13,402 bases of DNA, from positions 1-13,402 of the forward strand of contig NAVB01003459.1 of assembly GCA_002179805.1 (NCBI GenBank). Reading direction: 5' to 3'. Positions within the stretch are counted from its first letter, which is position 1. Each line of letters starts with the position of its first letter. This document shows positions 1 through 10,200 of the stretch, in pieces. Under the pieces are notes generated by a model. That model was given only the letters and a program-made list of their open reading frames with translations, was not told the origin of the DNA and searched no databases. The stretch comes from Acanthamoeba lenticulata. Taxonomy: Eukaryota > Discosea > Longamoebia > Acanthamoebidae. The position numbers were made by a program, and so were the translations under genes.

Positions 1-33
1 AAAAAAAAAAAAACAAAACCAAACCAAACGCAG
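1..33 (+). other. 3' end of an intron of the + strand gene
   Basis: This A-rich leader (13 A's, then A/C-rich) ends in ACGCAG directly before an open coding frame. It looks like the tail of an intron whose donor is outside the window. It could also be 5' UTR if the gene starts at the ATG at 72. Confidence 0.5.
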
Positions 34-854
34 TCAAACGGCTGCAGTACTACCTGCAACAGCCGTGCATCATGCGCGTCGCGTCCGAGCTCGACGCAGT
101 TGACCCGGCTGCCGTGCGGCGTTTGCAGGCCCGCGTCTTGGGCGGCTGGGCCACGGCCGCCACGCTCGCCGGCACGGGCCAGCGCCACGAAAAGGGCGAG
201 ACCGAGTTCTGCGCCAAGGGCGCCGTCCGCTTGGCCGTCAACGACTGCGGCGGCGTGCTGCGCGTGGAGTGCACGATGAGTGCGCCCGCGTACGACTTGT
301 ACCATTGCGGCGAGACGTCCTGCTACCTGACGCTTGTCGCTTCGACCGACTGTCCGCTTGTGGCCGCTCGCTTCGGGCTGCCCAAGCCCCGCGAGCAAGA
401 GGGGCAGGACGTGGGCACCATGAACGTGCTCGACTACGGGCGGACGTTGGACGAGGAGGAGAATGGCAGGGACGTTCTGCTCCATGCGCCCCATGGCGGC
501 TTCTTTGCCTGTTTGGCACGAGAGCTGCAGCTGCGTGCAGAAGGGGAAAGCGAAGAAGCGAGCAAGCATCACGCGCTCCGCATGGCAGTCACGCTCGCCC
601 TTTGCGTGCTGGGCCCAGCCACGCGCTATGATGTGATGCGTGTCGTGTGCCGCGAGGCCGTGCTGGTATGGTGGTTTTGTATGTTGTCTTGCCCGTCGTT
701 CTTGTTTAACAAACATGGCGTAAACAACAACACACAACAGGACGGGCTGCAGCCCATTGCCTGGTTCCATCGCGACCCCGTGGATGAGCTCTTCGCCCGC
801 TTCCTTGCCCCTCTCGACGACGACGACGACGGGTACGAGGAGGAGGCTGATTGA
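34..854 (+). CDS. Unrecognised protein, C-terminal part (5' partial), two exons
   Basis: Exons are 34-665 and 741-854, with a stop TGA at 852-854. I place the left boundary after the acceptor-like ...ACGCAG at 28-33 because the frame stays open and reads as ordinary protein (KRLQYYLQQPCIM) before the first ATG at 72; translation could instead start at that ATG. The 75-base intron 666-740 (GTATGG...CAACAG) falls between codons. Reading through it would insert 25 residues, rich in hydrophobic residues and asparagine, that look unlike the flanking protein. The visible protein is about 248 residues. It has several cysteines in the first half (residues FCAKG, DCGG, VECTM, YHCGETSCY, TDCP), a helical middle, and an acidic end (PLDDDDDGYEEEAD). 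The cysteine spacing around GETSCY faintly recalls a mannose-6-phosphate-receptor-homology fold, but I would not assign it. I do not recognise the family. No transmembrane segment is evident once the intron is removed. It converges on the giant BEACH gene with only 114 bases between the stop codons. Confidence 0.7.
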
Positions 855-892
855 AGCAGCCTTTGACCCACGTGATCCCAAAGACAACAGGA

Positions 893-976
893 GCAGCTGA
901 ACAGAGTAGACCACATGCCAAAAAAAAGCAACAAATAAATAAAAATGTTCATGAGTGGTCTACTCTGTTCAGCTGC
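893..976. repeat. Perfect 22-bp inverted repeat between convergent genes
   Basis: The left arm is 893-914 and the right arm 955-976, exact reverse complements over 22 bases, with a 40-base A/T-rich loop at 915-954. The right arm overlaps the last codons and the TGA stop (969-971) of the - strand gene. The left arm lies 38 bases past the stop of the + gene. Both mRNAs therefore carry the same 22-base sequence at their 3' ends, and both could fold this hairpin. Confidence 0.95.
934..943 (+). terminator. Tandem poly(A) signal of the + strand gene
   Basis: Two overlapping AATAAA hexamers (934-939 and 938-943) lie 80 bases beyond the TGA stop at 854, in the loop of the 893-976 inverted repeat. 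The reverse strand of this interval has no AATAAA, so the signal serves only the + gene. Cleavage some 10-30 bases downstream would put the + mRNA end inside or just past the right arm of the repeat. Confidence 0.65.
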
Positions 977-1290
977 GCCAGCCGGCACCAAAGGAGGGCA
1001 GGCTGGGCAGGTAGGTCGTGGTTCGGGCCAGGTTGCGCAGGGGCGAGATGTCCACCCGCGCGCCTCCCTGCGCCGCAAGTGCAGCCGCAGCTCCGCTGCC
1101 CGACGACGTGACCCGTCGCGGCGTCATCGCCCGATCGGCTCCAACGCTGCCCGCCGCCTCGCCGCTGCCGCTGCCTCCGCCATCGGTCTCGATCGACGGC
1201 GTCCTGCACTCGCGCACGTGTGCGTGAGTCGCGTGTGTGTGCGGCGCGAGCGCGCGTGTGCGGTGCGCGTGTACCGCGCGATGGAGGTGG
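969..1290 (-). other. Low-complexity C-terminal tail, no FYVE domain
   Basis: After the last blade comes a short acidic helix ([18 protein letters not shown]). Then follows a Ser/Gly/Ala-rich tail split by intron 1204-1274 and ending [17 protein letters not shown]. Animal WDFY3 ends in a zinc-binding FYVE domain; there are no cysteine pairs here. That agrees with LvsA-type relatives that lack FYVE. The frame ending at 969 is preferred over one ending at 949 because only it joins in phase to the previous exon across a GTACAC...GCAG intron. Confidence 0.8.
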
Positions 1291-4200
1291 AGATCTCCTT
1301 GTTGCGGTTGGCCCGCTCGGCCTCGAGCTCCTCCTCGGACGACCACAAGATGACCTGCCCGGTGGCGTTCCCGCTGTACAACGCCTTGTCGTCCCTGTGT
1401 GCGTGTGTGCGTGTGCATGTGTGCCGTGAGCCAGAGCCGCACACACGCGCGCGCGGGCGAGGAGATGGACGCACGGCCGCATGTAGAGGGCGGTGACGGG
1501 CGACTGGGCCGTGGGCGCCCCGAAGCGCTGCAGGCGGCAGAGCTGGTCCTCGACGGCGCCCCAGAACTCGATGGAGCCGTCGGCGTGGCCCGTGACGTAG
1601 ACCATGTTGTGCGGCTCCCACTCCTGGCCGTGGCCGCACTCGACCGCCGTGATGGGCTCCGTCGGCCGGAGGCTCCCGTTGGAGGCCACCAGGTCGCCGT
1701 TGACGCTCCACAGCGTGATTTCCCGGTCCGTGCACACCACGATGTTGCCCTGGGAGCGCGCGCGTGTGCGTGCGTGCGTGCGTGAGTCGCGCACGCGTGT
1801 GATCGCGAGCGCGCGTGTGTGGCGTACGGTGAGAGGCTGGATCTTGAGCGCGGTGATGGGCCGGGCCTGGGCGGGCAGCGTCCGCACGTGCCGTAATCGC
1901 AGCAAGTCCCACACCATCACCTTTTTGTCCTGCGTTCGTGTGTGCGTGTGTCGTCCCCCGCACGAACGCGCGCGTGTGTGCGGTTAGCGTGTGTGTGTGT
2001 GTATGTACGACATCGGAGGGGGGGGGCGTACAGCTGAGGCCGAGACGACGAGGGAGTGGAGGCGCGAGGCGGCGATGTGAGTGACGGCCTCCCGGTGGCC
2101 AAACAGGTCGCCGACGTGGCGCAGCTCGTAGACGCCAGAGCTGCCGCCCGACTCGCCTTTTGCGGCGGCGGCGGCGCTCTGGTGGGCGGCAGGATCCCTG
2201 CTCTTGCCCAGCCGCTGAGGCTCGTCCTCGGTCCGCTCCACCCGGAACACCGACACCACCTGGGGAGGGCCGAGACACGTCGTGCCGACGTCAGCATGAC
2301 ACGTCGTGGCCACGTAAGCATGATGACGTCATCATGGGGATGGGACGTAGGGAGAGATCGTACGGTGTTGGAGGAAGCGGTGAGTAGGTACTTGGCGTCC
2401 TCCGTCAGAGTCAGGGCCAGCAGCTCGCCCCACCCGACCAGGTTCTCCCACGCCCTGAACGTCTTTGGTGGCCAAGAAATCGTTTTAGAACGTTTTGAAA
2501 AACAAAACAAAACAAAACAAAGCAAAAAAAAAATGTAGCAGGACGAACCTTGGCGTGGGCGGAAAGGGCGACGAGGCGGACGGTGGCAGTGGAGCGGGTC
2601 CACGCGAGGCACTTGGCCGTGTCGCGTCCGAGGAAGGCCTTGTAGGGCGGGAGGACCATCACCCGTCCGTCCGCGCCCACCGACATCGCGCCCACCGCGC
2701 CGCTCGCCTCTGTTTTGTCGTTTTTTAAATCGTTTCAAAACTCTTTCGAAATAAAAGCGAAACGCAATTCGAAACGTTTCCGAAAGAGTTCGCGTACCCG
2801 CAAAGATGAAGGGCTCCCAGAGGTGGGCCTGGCGGAGGGGCGACGCCGGCGGCGCGGCGACGCGACGGCGCGGGTGGGGCTTCTTGAAGAGCTGCGTGGG
2901 CGTCTGGCCGTAGTTGTTGATCTGCGAGAGCATGACCTTGCGCCGGTCGACGTCCTCGATGCTGCGGATGTCGACCGCGCCCTCGTAGGTCAGGTAGTAG
3001 AACACGTTCAGGCTCTCGCGGGCCACCTTGCCCTGCTGCTTGTGCCCAAAGATCAAGTCGATCCTGACCAAGTAACACGATGATGACGTCAGCAAGGGCG
3101 CGTGCCACGTCAGCATGAGCTCATGCGCGGCGCACCACTCATGGAGGTGGCTCGAGACGTAGGGCGACTCGAGGGCCTGGCGGTGGAGCGCGATGAAGCG
3201 GTGCGGGTCGCCCTTGGCCCACGGCGGCAGCCCGACGGCGTCGATCTCCTCGCCCGTGATCTTGTGCCCAAAGTTGAACCGATTCTTGTTGGCCAGGAAC
3301 TCGGGCAGGTAGCTGCGAAGACCACACGCACGCAACGTCAGGCGCTGGTCACAGCTCTGCAGCAGGACTGGGCGGCGTACAAGAACTCGGGGATGAGCTC
3401 GCGAACGTCCGATAGGTTGAGGTCGCCCGCCGAGCCCGAGGCCGACTCCCTGCAGTGGCCGGCCCAGTGAGTTATGTGAGGAATGTGATCGGTGAGGAAC
3501 AGGGGGAAAAGGGACCAAGAGGCTTGGATGTTGCAGAAAATGCGGTCGGGAACGTCGAAGCGGCCGCTCTGGAGGTGCACGTAGTGCTGGGTGAAGGGCT
3601 CCAGCCGGATGAGGAAGAGCGCGACGATGCCGGCCGACGAGTAGTGCGAGCCGTAGTGCCACTTGGGCACGCCCTCGTTGTCAAACTCGTCCCACTCGTC
3701 GTAGCGCTCCTGGAACTTGGCGGCGCGGGCCGGGGCCTGGGCGCCCATGGGCCGCGCGAGGTCGCGGAAGGTCTGCGGCTCGTCCAGGTCGAGCTCTGGC
3801 GACGTGTAGTCGGCCAGCACCCACGGCAGGACCGGGTACTGCGACAGGTCGTTGAACGACCGGCCGGCCAGCGTGTTCAAGTGCTGCAGCAGGCCAAGAA
3901 TGCAGTGGTGAGTCACCAAGCAAGCAAGGAATTCAAAATATGAAAGGAAAGAGGACAGCTTACCATGAGGTACTGGAAGTTGGAGATCTCGCCCTCGACC
4001 CACCGCTGCATGGCGGTCTTCTTCCACAACGAGAGCACGTTGGCCTCGTTGAGCGGGTCGACGCCGCTGGCGTAGCTCTTGAGCCGGCCCGCCGCGGCCT
4101 TGGCCATCGAGCCCCACGTCTCACGGTCGCCGCCTGCGCTCGGCACCACCAAGCACACATGATGACGACGATGAAGGTGATGAACATGATGAAGAAGACG

Positions 4201-7200
4201 ATGATGAAGAAGATGAAGATGATGATGATGATGATGACGGTGAAGAGGAAGGAGGAGGACGTGCCATCGATGGAGGCGCGGCGGGTGACGGGCGTGAGGG
4301 GCAGGTCGAGCCCGATGGGCGTGGGCACCTTCTTGACGTCGCTGGGCGGCTTGAGCGCGTTGACGATGGTGGTGAGCCGCCGCAGGACGGCGTCGCGCTC
4401 GTGCAGGGAGAAGATGAGGAACTGCGTGGCGCCGCTGAGCGAGAAGAACTCCATGGCCAGCGGCTGCAGCAAAAACTTGCGGCCGATCACTTCCTTGAAC
4501 TCCTCGTAGCCCCATCGGTGGAGGACCGGGATGAAGGGCTTCAGGAGGCGTTCGCGCCTGGGCCGCCGGTCGGGCAGGAGGTAGATGTGGCGGTTGGTCC
4601 CGATGCTGCAGTTCTCGATCATGTAGCAGTTCTTGTTGGCGATCAAGAATACGCCCTCTGCATGCCACACATTCCATATTTTTCATCAGACCGTGACCAC
4701 CACAACATTCTCCAGACGTACTGATGAGGCCAGCGACGCAGACGCGGGCGCAGAGGAAGAGCTCATCGGGCGCCAACGAGAGGATGTCGCCCGGAGCCAG
4801 CAGGCGCGCGACGAGGCTGTCGATGCTCTTGTCCTCGACGCCCTCGGGCACGGCCATGGGCTGGAACTCGACATCGATCTCGTCCATGCTGGCCTGCACG
4901 GGGTCCACGACTTCCTCCTCGCTCTCCTCCTCCTCTTCCTTCTCCGCGAGCACCTCAAGCTTCCTGCTGCCGCGCGCTAGATTGTTGCACAATTCCAAGC
5001 ACACGCCACACAAAACATCAGTACATTACTCACATTCCATAACAGAACTAACATACCAGAGAGGGGTCGGGGAGGCCGGGTGGCCAAGCTCGCCGAGTTG
5101 TCCTCGTCATCGTCGACACGTTCGCTCTCCTCGTCTTCACCGTCGTCGCCTTTGGCGCTCTTTCCAGCGTCTTCGGCGTCTTCAAACGGATTGCTGTCGT
5201 TCGCCTGGGCCTGGGCCCGGCCCTTGTGGAGGGGCTCAGGCGAGAGCGGCGACTCGACGGCCGCGCGGATGACCGTCAGCGTGTGCGTGTAGTTGGGCAG
5301 CGGGGCGAGCTTCGCCAAGAACTCGCGCGTGTCCTTGCTCGTCGGCAACTGAGGTCCCGTCCATACGTCACGCCACGTCAGCACCTTCCAAACACAAGGG
5401 GGGACTTTGTGTGCCGAGGCTCGTACGAGGTTATTGCCCGGCTCCAGGTGAGGGTAGTGCTGGTAGAAATCTTCATTCCTTTGCAACTTCTTCCTCATCC
5501 GGCTCGACCTGCAACCAAGAATTTTTTTAATTAAATTATTTTTTCTAAAAATAATAAATATAATTAAAAGAATGGGATGTACCCTTCGGTTTCGTCGAGG
5601 CGCCACTTGTCGAGTGGCGAGGCGGGGAGCGGGAGCCAAAGCGAGGTCTCGCCGTAGAGGTAGCGCGACCGGTAGAGCTGCCGCCAGTAGTGGGCCACCA
5701 CCTCCTGGTACCGCTCCTGCTGCCACGCGCTCAGGTACACATTCCCGCAGCCCTTGGTCTGACGCCGTCGCCAAACGTACATACAGGCTGGGGTTATCAT
5801 TCCACGCAAAAAGCGAAAGCGAAAAAGAAAGAGCGAAAGCGGCAGAGTGGAGAAAGGAGCACCATGAGGCGTTCGGCGGCGGTGCGGCGGGCCATGTCGA
5901 CCTTGGAGAGGTGGATGATCTCGGCCTGCACGGCCTTCTCGTACTTGGACACCATCGACAGACGCCTCTTCTTCCATTGCCTGTGGCGAATTTGTCGACG
6001 TTTTTTAAAAGAACAGATGTGAGTTTCGAGCAACGGACAAAGTGCACTTTCGATGGGCGCGCGGCGACGCACTTGGAGATACTGTCGACGTGCTGCTGCT
6101 CGTTGTGGGTGAAGGTGCTGGCGTTCTTGTTGAGCAGGACCTTGAACACGCGCATCACCATCGGGTGGGCGCTCGCGATCCAGAAGTTGAACTTGTTAAC
6201 ATCCTGCACCATCATCACGACGATCATCGACATCAACATCACCACGATCATCAACATCATCACCACCATCATCATCATGTTCATCATCATGAACATGGGC
6301 GCGGAGCTTGCGGCAGCGTACGGAGAGGAGGAGCTCGAAGCCGTTGGTGCGGAGGTCGACCACCTCGCCCTGGAGGCGGCTGACGAGGACGTCGCGCATG
6401 AACTGCTCCTTGGCCAGGAGGAGCAGCTTGTAGAGCTGCGAGCACAGGCGCGCGATCTGCTGGTTGTCGTGCACCAAGTGGGGCAGCAGCGCCATGCACA
6501 GGTAGCTCAGGAATTCCTTCTCGTTGTTCGTCTCTGTGCGTCATCACAAAAGAAATAAAAATGTAAAATAGGAGTCAAGAAATCATCAATTCTTAAAAGT
6601 GGAGCTGAACCGGCGATAATGACGGCCTGGTGGTTGACGATCTTGGTGAGGACACGGAGAAGCTCGTCGGTCTGCGCCTGGCTCTCGCGGAGGAGGTAGA
6701 CCGTGATTCGGTTGCCCGCCCGGTGCGCCTCGCGGATCACCTTGGCGCTGGATTGCCCTCGCGTTCCTGCCATTTTTAACATTTTTAACATTTTCATAAA
6801 TGAAATTAAAGAAAATTTAAAGATCTTAAAAGACGGACAGTCGTACCAGCAGGCGGCGTGGTGATGTGGCGGAGGTACTTCATGATGAACTTGAAGACGC
6901 GGTACTTGCCGGCCGGGAAGGCCTGCAACTCGACCTGGTCGACCAGCGCCGAGCAAAAGTAGGCCATGTTGGTGGCCAGCTGCGCGTTCTCTTCGAGCTG
7001 GTCGGGCGTCACGGCCTTGTCGAGGTAGGCCAGGATGGTCCACAGGGCCTGGTTCTGGTAGGCCATCAACTCGCGCTCGTCCCGCGCGCTCGGCGCCGCC
7101 TCGCAGATGTTGTTGAGCACCGTGTGGCCGTCGGCCATCGCGCGCAGGGCCGTGTCCATCGTGCGCGACAGCAGCGTGAATATGAGCTCCATGTAGGCCG

Positions 7201-10200
7201 TCATCTGCTTGTCCATCAGCATCGTCATCATCGTCAACATCGCCATCACCATCGTCATCGTTCAACAACAAGGCGCGTACGTGGGTGAGGAGGAGCTGGT
7301 CGGTGATGGTGGCCGCCAGGACGCCCTGCGGGAACATGAGGTCCACCAGCCTGGACAGGAACGGCGGCGACGCGCACAATTGCTGCACAATTGCCCATCG
7401 CCCCAACAATCGTCAGTTAAGAGGGCGGCTGACGTCAGCCACAGAGCTATGAGGGACGAACCTGGAAGTTGATGCAGCAGTCAAAGAGGTAGAGGACGAA
7501 CTGGAGGATGGTCGCGTGGAAGGCCTCCGAAGGCTCCTCGCGGTTGACCGCCAGACAGGCGCGCGTGAGCGGACCCGCGGCCGCAGCGGCGGCCGAGGAC
7601 AGGGTCATGAGGTCGTATTCGCCGTCGCGCCGCTCGACGGTGAGGCCGCCCGAGAGCTCAATGTTGGACTTGAGCATGGCCAAGATGAGCGTCATGGCCT
7701 CGCCGCACACGACCATCTGCTTGGAGGCCTGGACGATGTCCGCGAGAGCCTCCTGGCCAAAGGCGGCCGGCGCCAACTTCTTGAGCCGCGAGATCGGGCA
7801 CCCGACGAGCAGCGCGAACAGCGCGTAGTAGATGTCCACGCACGTGCTGTAGTGCACCACGACCTGCTGCACCACCCGGAATCTGCAATCGTCATTGTTG
7901 TCGACGTTGTCGTAACAATCGGCTTAGTCAGCTGTCGACACTGTAAAGAGGGCCAACGAGGGGGCAGACAACGGACCCGTTTTGAGTGCGGAAGGCGCTC
8001 TGGAAGTCGAGCGAGGCCTGATAGAGGATGCACACGAGCTTGACGGCCAGCACCATCGACGAGCCGTGCATGTACCCGTTCATGAAGTGCATCAGCCACT
8101 CGACCGTCAGCACCTGTAGAATCATGATTAGTGGCGAGGTTTTGTTGCGGACTGAGCTTGGACGCGCGTCGAGGCGGAGGCGGAGACGCACGTCGGTAAA
8201 GACGCGGATCTTGGAGTCGGCCCAGTTCTGGGCGATGAGCTCGATGAGCATCTGGAGAAGGTGGTTGCGGATGACCAGCCCGCGGGTCGTCGCGCCCGTC
8301 TGCGAGCCGGACGAGCCCAGCCCGGCGCTGGGAGCCCCGCCGGGCGGTGCCGGCCCGCGGGCGGCGGTGAAGGCCGCCGGCGGCATGGAGGCCGTCAGCG
8401 AGCCGCGCGGGCTGGTCGACCGATGGTGGCCGTCGTGGTCGCCCCGCGGGGAGCTCGGCTGCGAGACGGACTGCTTGGCGCGAGCCATGGTGACCTCGTA
8501 GCTGGCCTTGGCCCGCCGGACGTCGACGTTGACGATGGTCTGGAGGAGCACGTCGCCCAGCTGCTGCAGGTCGCCCGCGCGGACGTCGAGCGCGATGACC
8601 TGCCGGGCGAGGTCGACCGCGTGCGGGACGATGGCCTCGGGCGTGCTCGGGTCGGCCATGATGCCAAACAGCGTGGCCAGGATGTCGAGCTCGCGCAGCC
8701 GATAGAGGTTGAACTTGTGGTGCACGTTGGCCGTCGAGACGAGCCCGCCCACGCGCTGGAACACGCGCTGCAGCATGGCCACGGAGCTGTTCCACAAGTG
8801 AAGCTCCAGCAGCACGTGCCGCAGCACCAGCGGGTTGGCCAGCACGCCGCCCGCGACGGCGTCGGCGTTGTCGGTCGCCCGGCGGTCGTCGCGGCGCTCC
8901 TTGTTGCGCGATTCGCGCTCGCTGCTGGCGTCCGTGGCAGCGGCGGGCTTAGCATTGCTGTCGACACGATACGAGCGCCCGGCCTGCTTCTGCTGCTGCT
9001 TGAGGCCGATGCCGACCCACTCGAACACGACCTCGAGGATGTCGTTGGTGAGGAGGTCGCGGTGGGTGTGGAGCAGGTGCGCCAGGAGCTGGTAGCCGTT
9101 GAACCGCGGGCCGTCGGCGTCCTCGCCCGTCGGGATCTCTTCCTCCATGGCGCGCGACAGCATCGCGTTGTGCGACACCAGCTCGCGCACCAGCTTGAGC
9201 GCCAACTCGAGCTCCCGCGCGTCCTGTCCCCCGCCCGGTCGCGCGTGAGCCTCGTCGTTCATGTGTCGACACTTGTCCAGGTCCAGGCTTGCTGCAGTGT
9301 CGACACAGAAAAGGGGGAGGGGCGCACCTTGGTGTGCGCGACAAAGAGGAGGAGGGTGCCGACGCTGCCCACGGACTGGATGGCGTGGACCAGCGTGAGG
9401 GGCTGGTACACGTGCGCTCCCTCGATCAGCAGGTTGACTCGCGCCCGACCCACTGCACGTAAAATATTCAACCAATCTTGAGATTGTCGTTCTCCACATA
9501 TTTGGAATTTCAACAATCTTTTTGAAGGCCCTGAAGGAGGACGAACCCATGTGGACGAGGTCGCGGGCGGTGAGGGTAAAGATCATGGCGCGGCGGTGGA
9601 CGGGGAACCACTGGCCCGTGTTCTCAAAGTCCAGAATTGCCGAGCCGCCCTTGTCCACTCGCTCTGTCGACACGGTTCCCGGTAAGTTGATGAAGATCAG
9701 ACAGTAAAGTGATGAAGGTACGTACGAGCGATGGCGAGATTGCGAGGCGTGATGATGCCGTGGGTCTGGTACTGGGCCAGCGGGGCCTGGAAGCCGCCGT
9801 TGTAGGTGGGCCCGAGGAGCGAGATGATGAACAGCATGACGCCCGGCACCTCGCCGTCCATGATGTGGAACGACGACAGGCGCCAGATCTCGTCGCACGA
9901 CCGCGCGTCCTCGCGCAGCGTCCCGAACGTGAGCGAGATGTTGCCGTGAATGGGCGGCGGCGAGCTCACTTGCATCGTCTGGATCAGCGCCCCGTTGATG
10001 TACACCTTGATCGTGGTCGCCTTTGATTGGTACCAAAATATTAGCAAAATTTCAAAATAAATTGAAATTTTCAAAGCAAGGAGGCATACCCAGACTTGCT
10101 TGGCCTGGACGATGCCGATGTGGTACCACACGTTCTCCTCAAATGTGAAGTCAACGTCGTAGAGGAAGGGGTTGTTGCCCACCTGCAGCACGAGCTTGTC

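Larger units (their letters stand above)
5583..9663 (-). other. Second helical (ARM-like) region, exons 14-25
   Basis: Visible residues about 918-1946. Spliced sequence is almost all helix, for example [77 protein letters not shown] and [19 protein letters not shown]. The largest exon (9223-8192, 344 codons) includes two disordered linkers: a basic/acidic one with QQQKQ and [14 protein letters not shown] (about 9000-8850), and a Ser/Pro/Gly/Ala-rich one (about 8470-8290). The region ends with [16 protein letters not shown], the conserved W..D.TEG..RMR stretch just before the PH-BEACH module in this family. No enzyme motif is visible. Confidence 0.8.

Noticed and set aside
893..976. Bacterial-type intrinsic terminator
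   Set aside because: The stem has a 40-base loop and lies in intron-bearing eukaryotic DNA with a poly(A) signal; rho-independent termination does not apply.
949..1203. Alternative C-terminus of the BEACH protein ending at 949
   Set aside because: That frame is Arg/Gln-rich and does not join in phase to the previous exon; the frame ending at 969 does.
2321..2334. CRE/ATF-like promoter element (TGACGTCA)
   Set aside because: It is in the middle of an intron near the 3' end of a 12-kb gene, with similar words in other introns; a splicing or repeat explanation fits better.
6204..6300. Met/Asp- or His-rich repeat protein segment
   Set aside because: The trinucleotide run lies between a good donor (GTACGC) and acceptor (GTGCAG), and the flanking frames join only when it is removed.
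5572..6558. + strand open frame (328 codons)
   Set aside because: Opposite four well-supported exons, and kept open partly by the ATC microsatellite of intron 6204-6321.
9262..9307. Terminal inverted repeats of a small transposon
   Set aside because: The element is only 46 bases, entirely inside an intron, with no target-site duplication; a hairpin of palindromic words is the simpler reading.
8261..9481. Long + strand open frame (406 codons) opposite the BEACH gene
   Set aside because: It is antisense to the 344-codon exon 9223-8192, is composed of Arg/Ala/Gly/Val/Asp-rich sequence typical of GC-rich shadow frames, and runs across an intron without splice signals.
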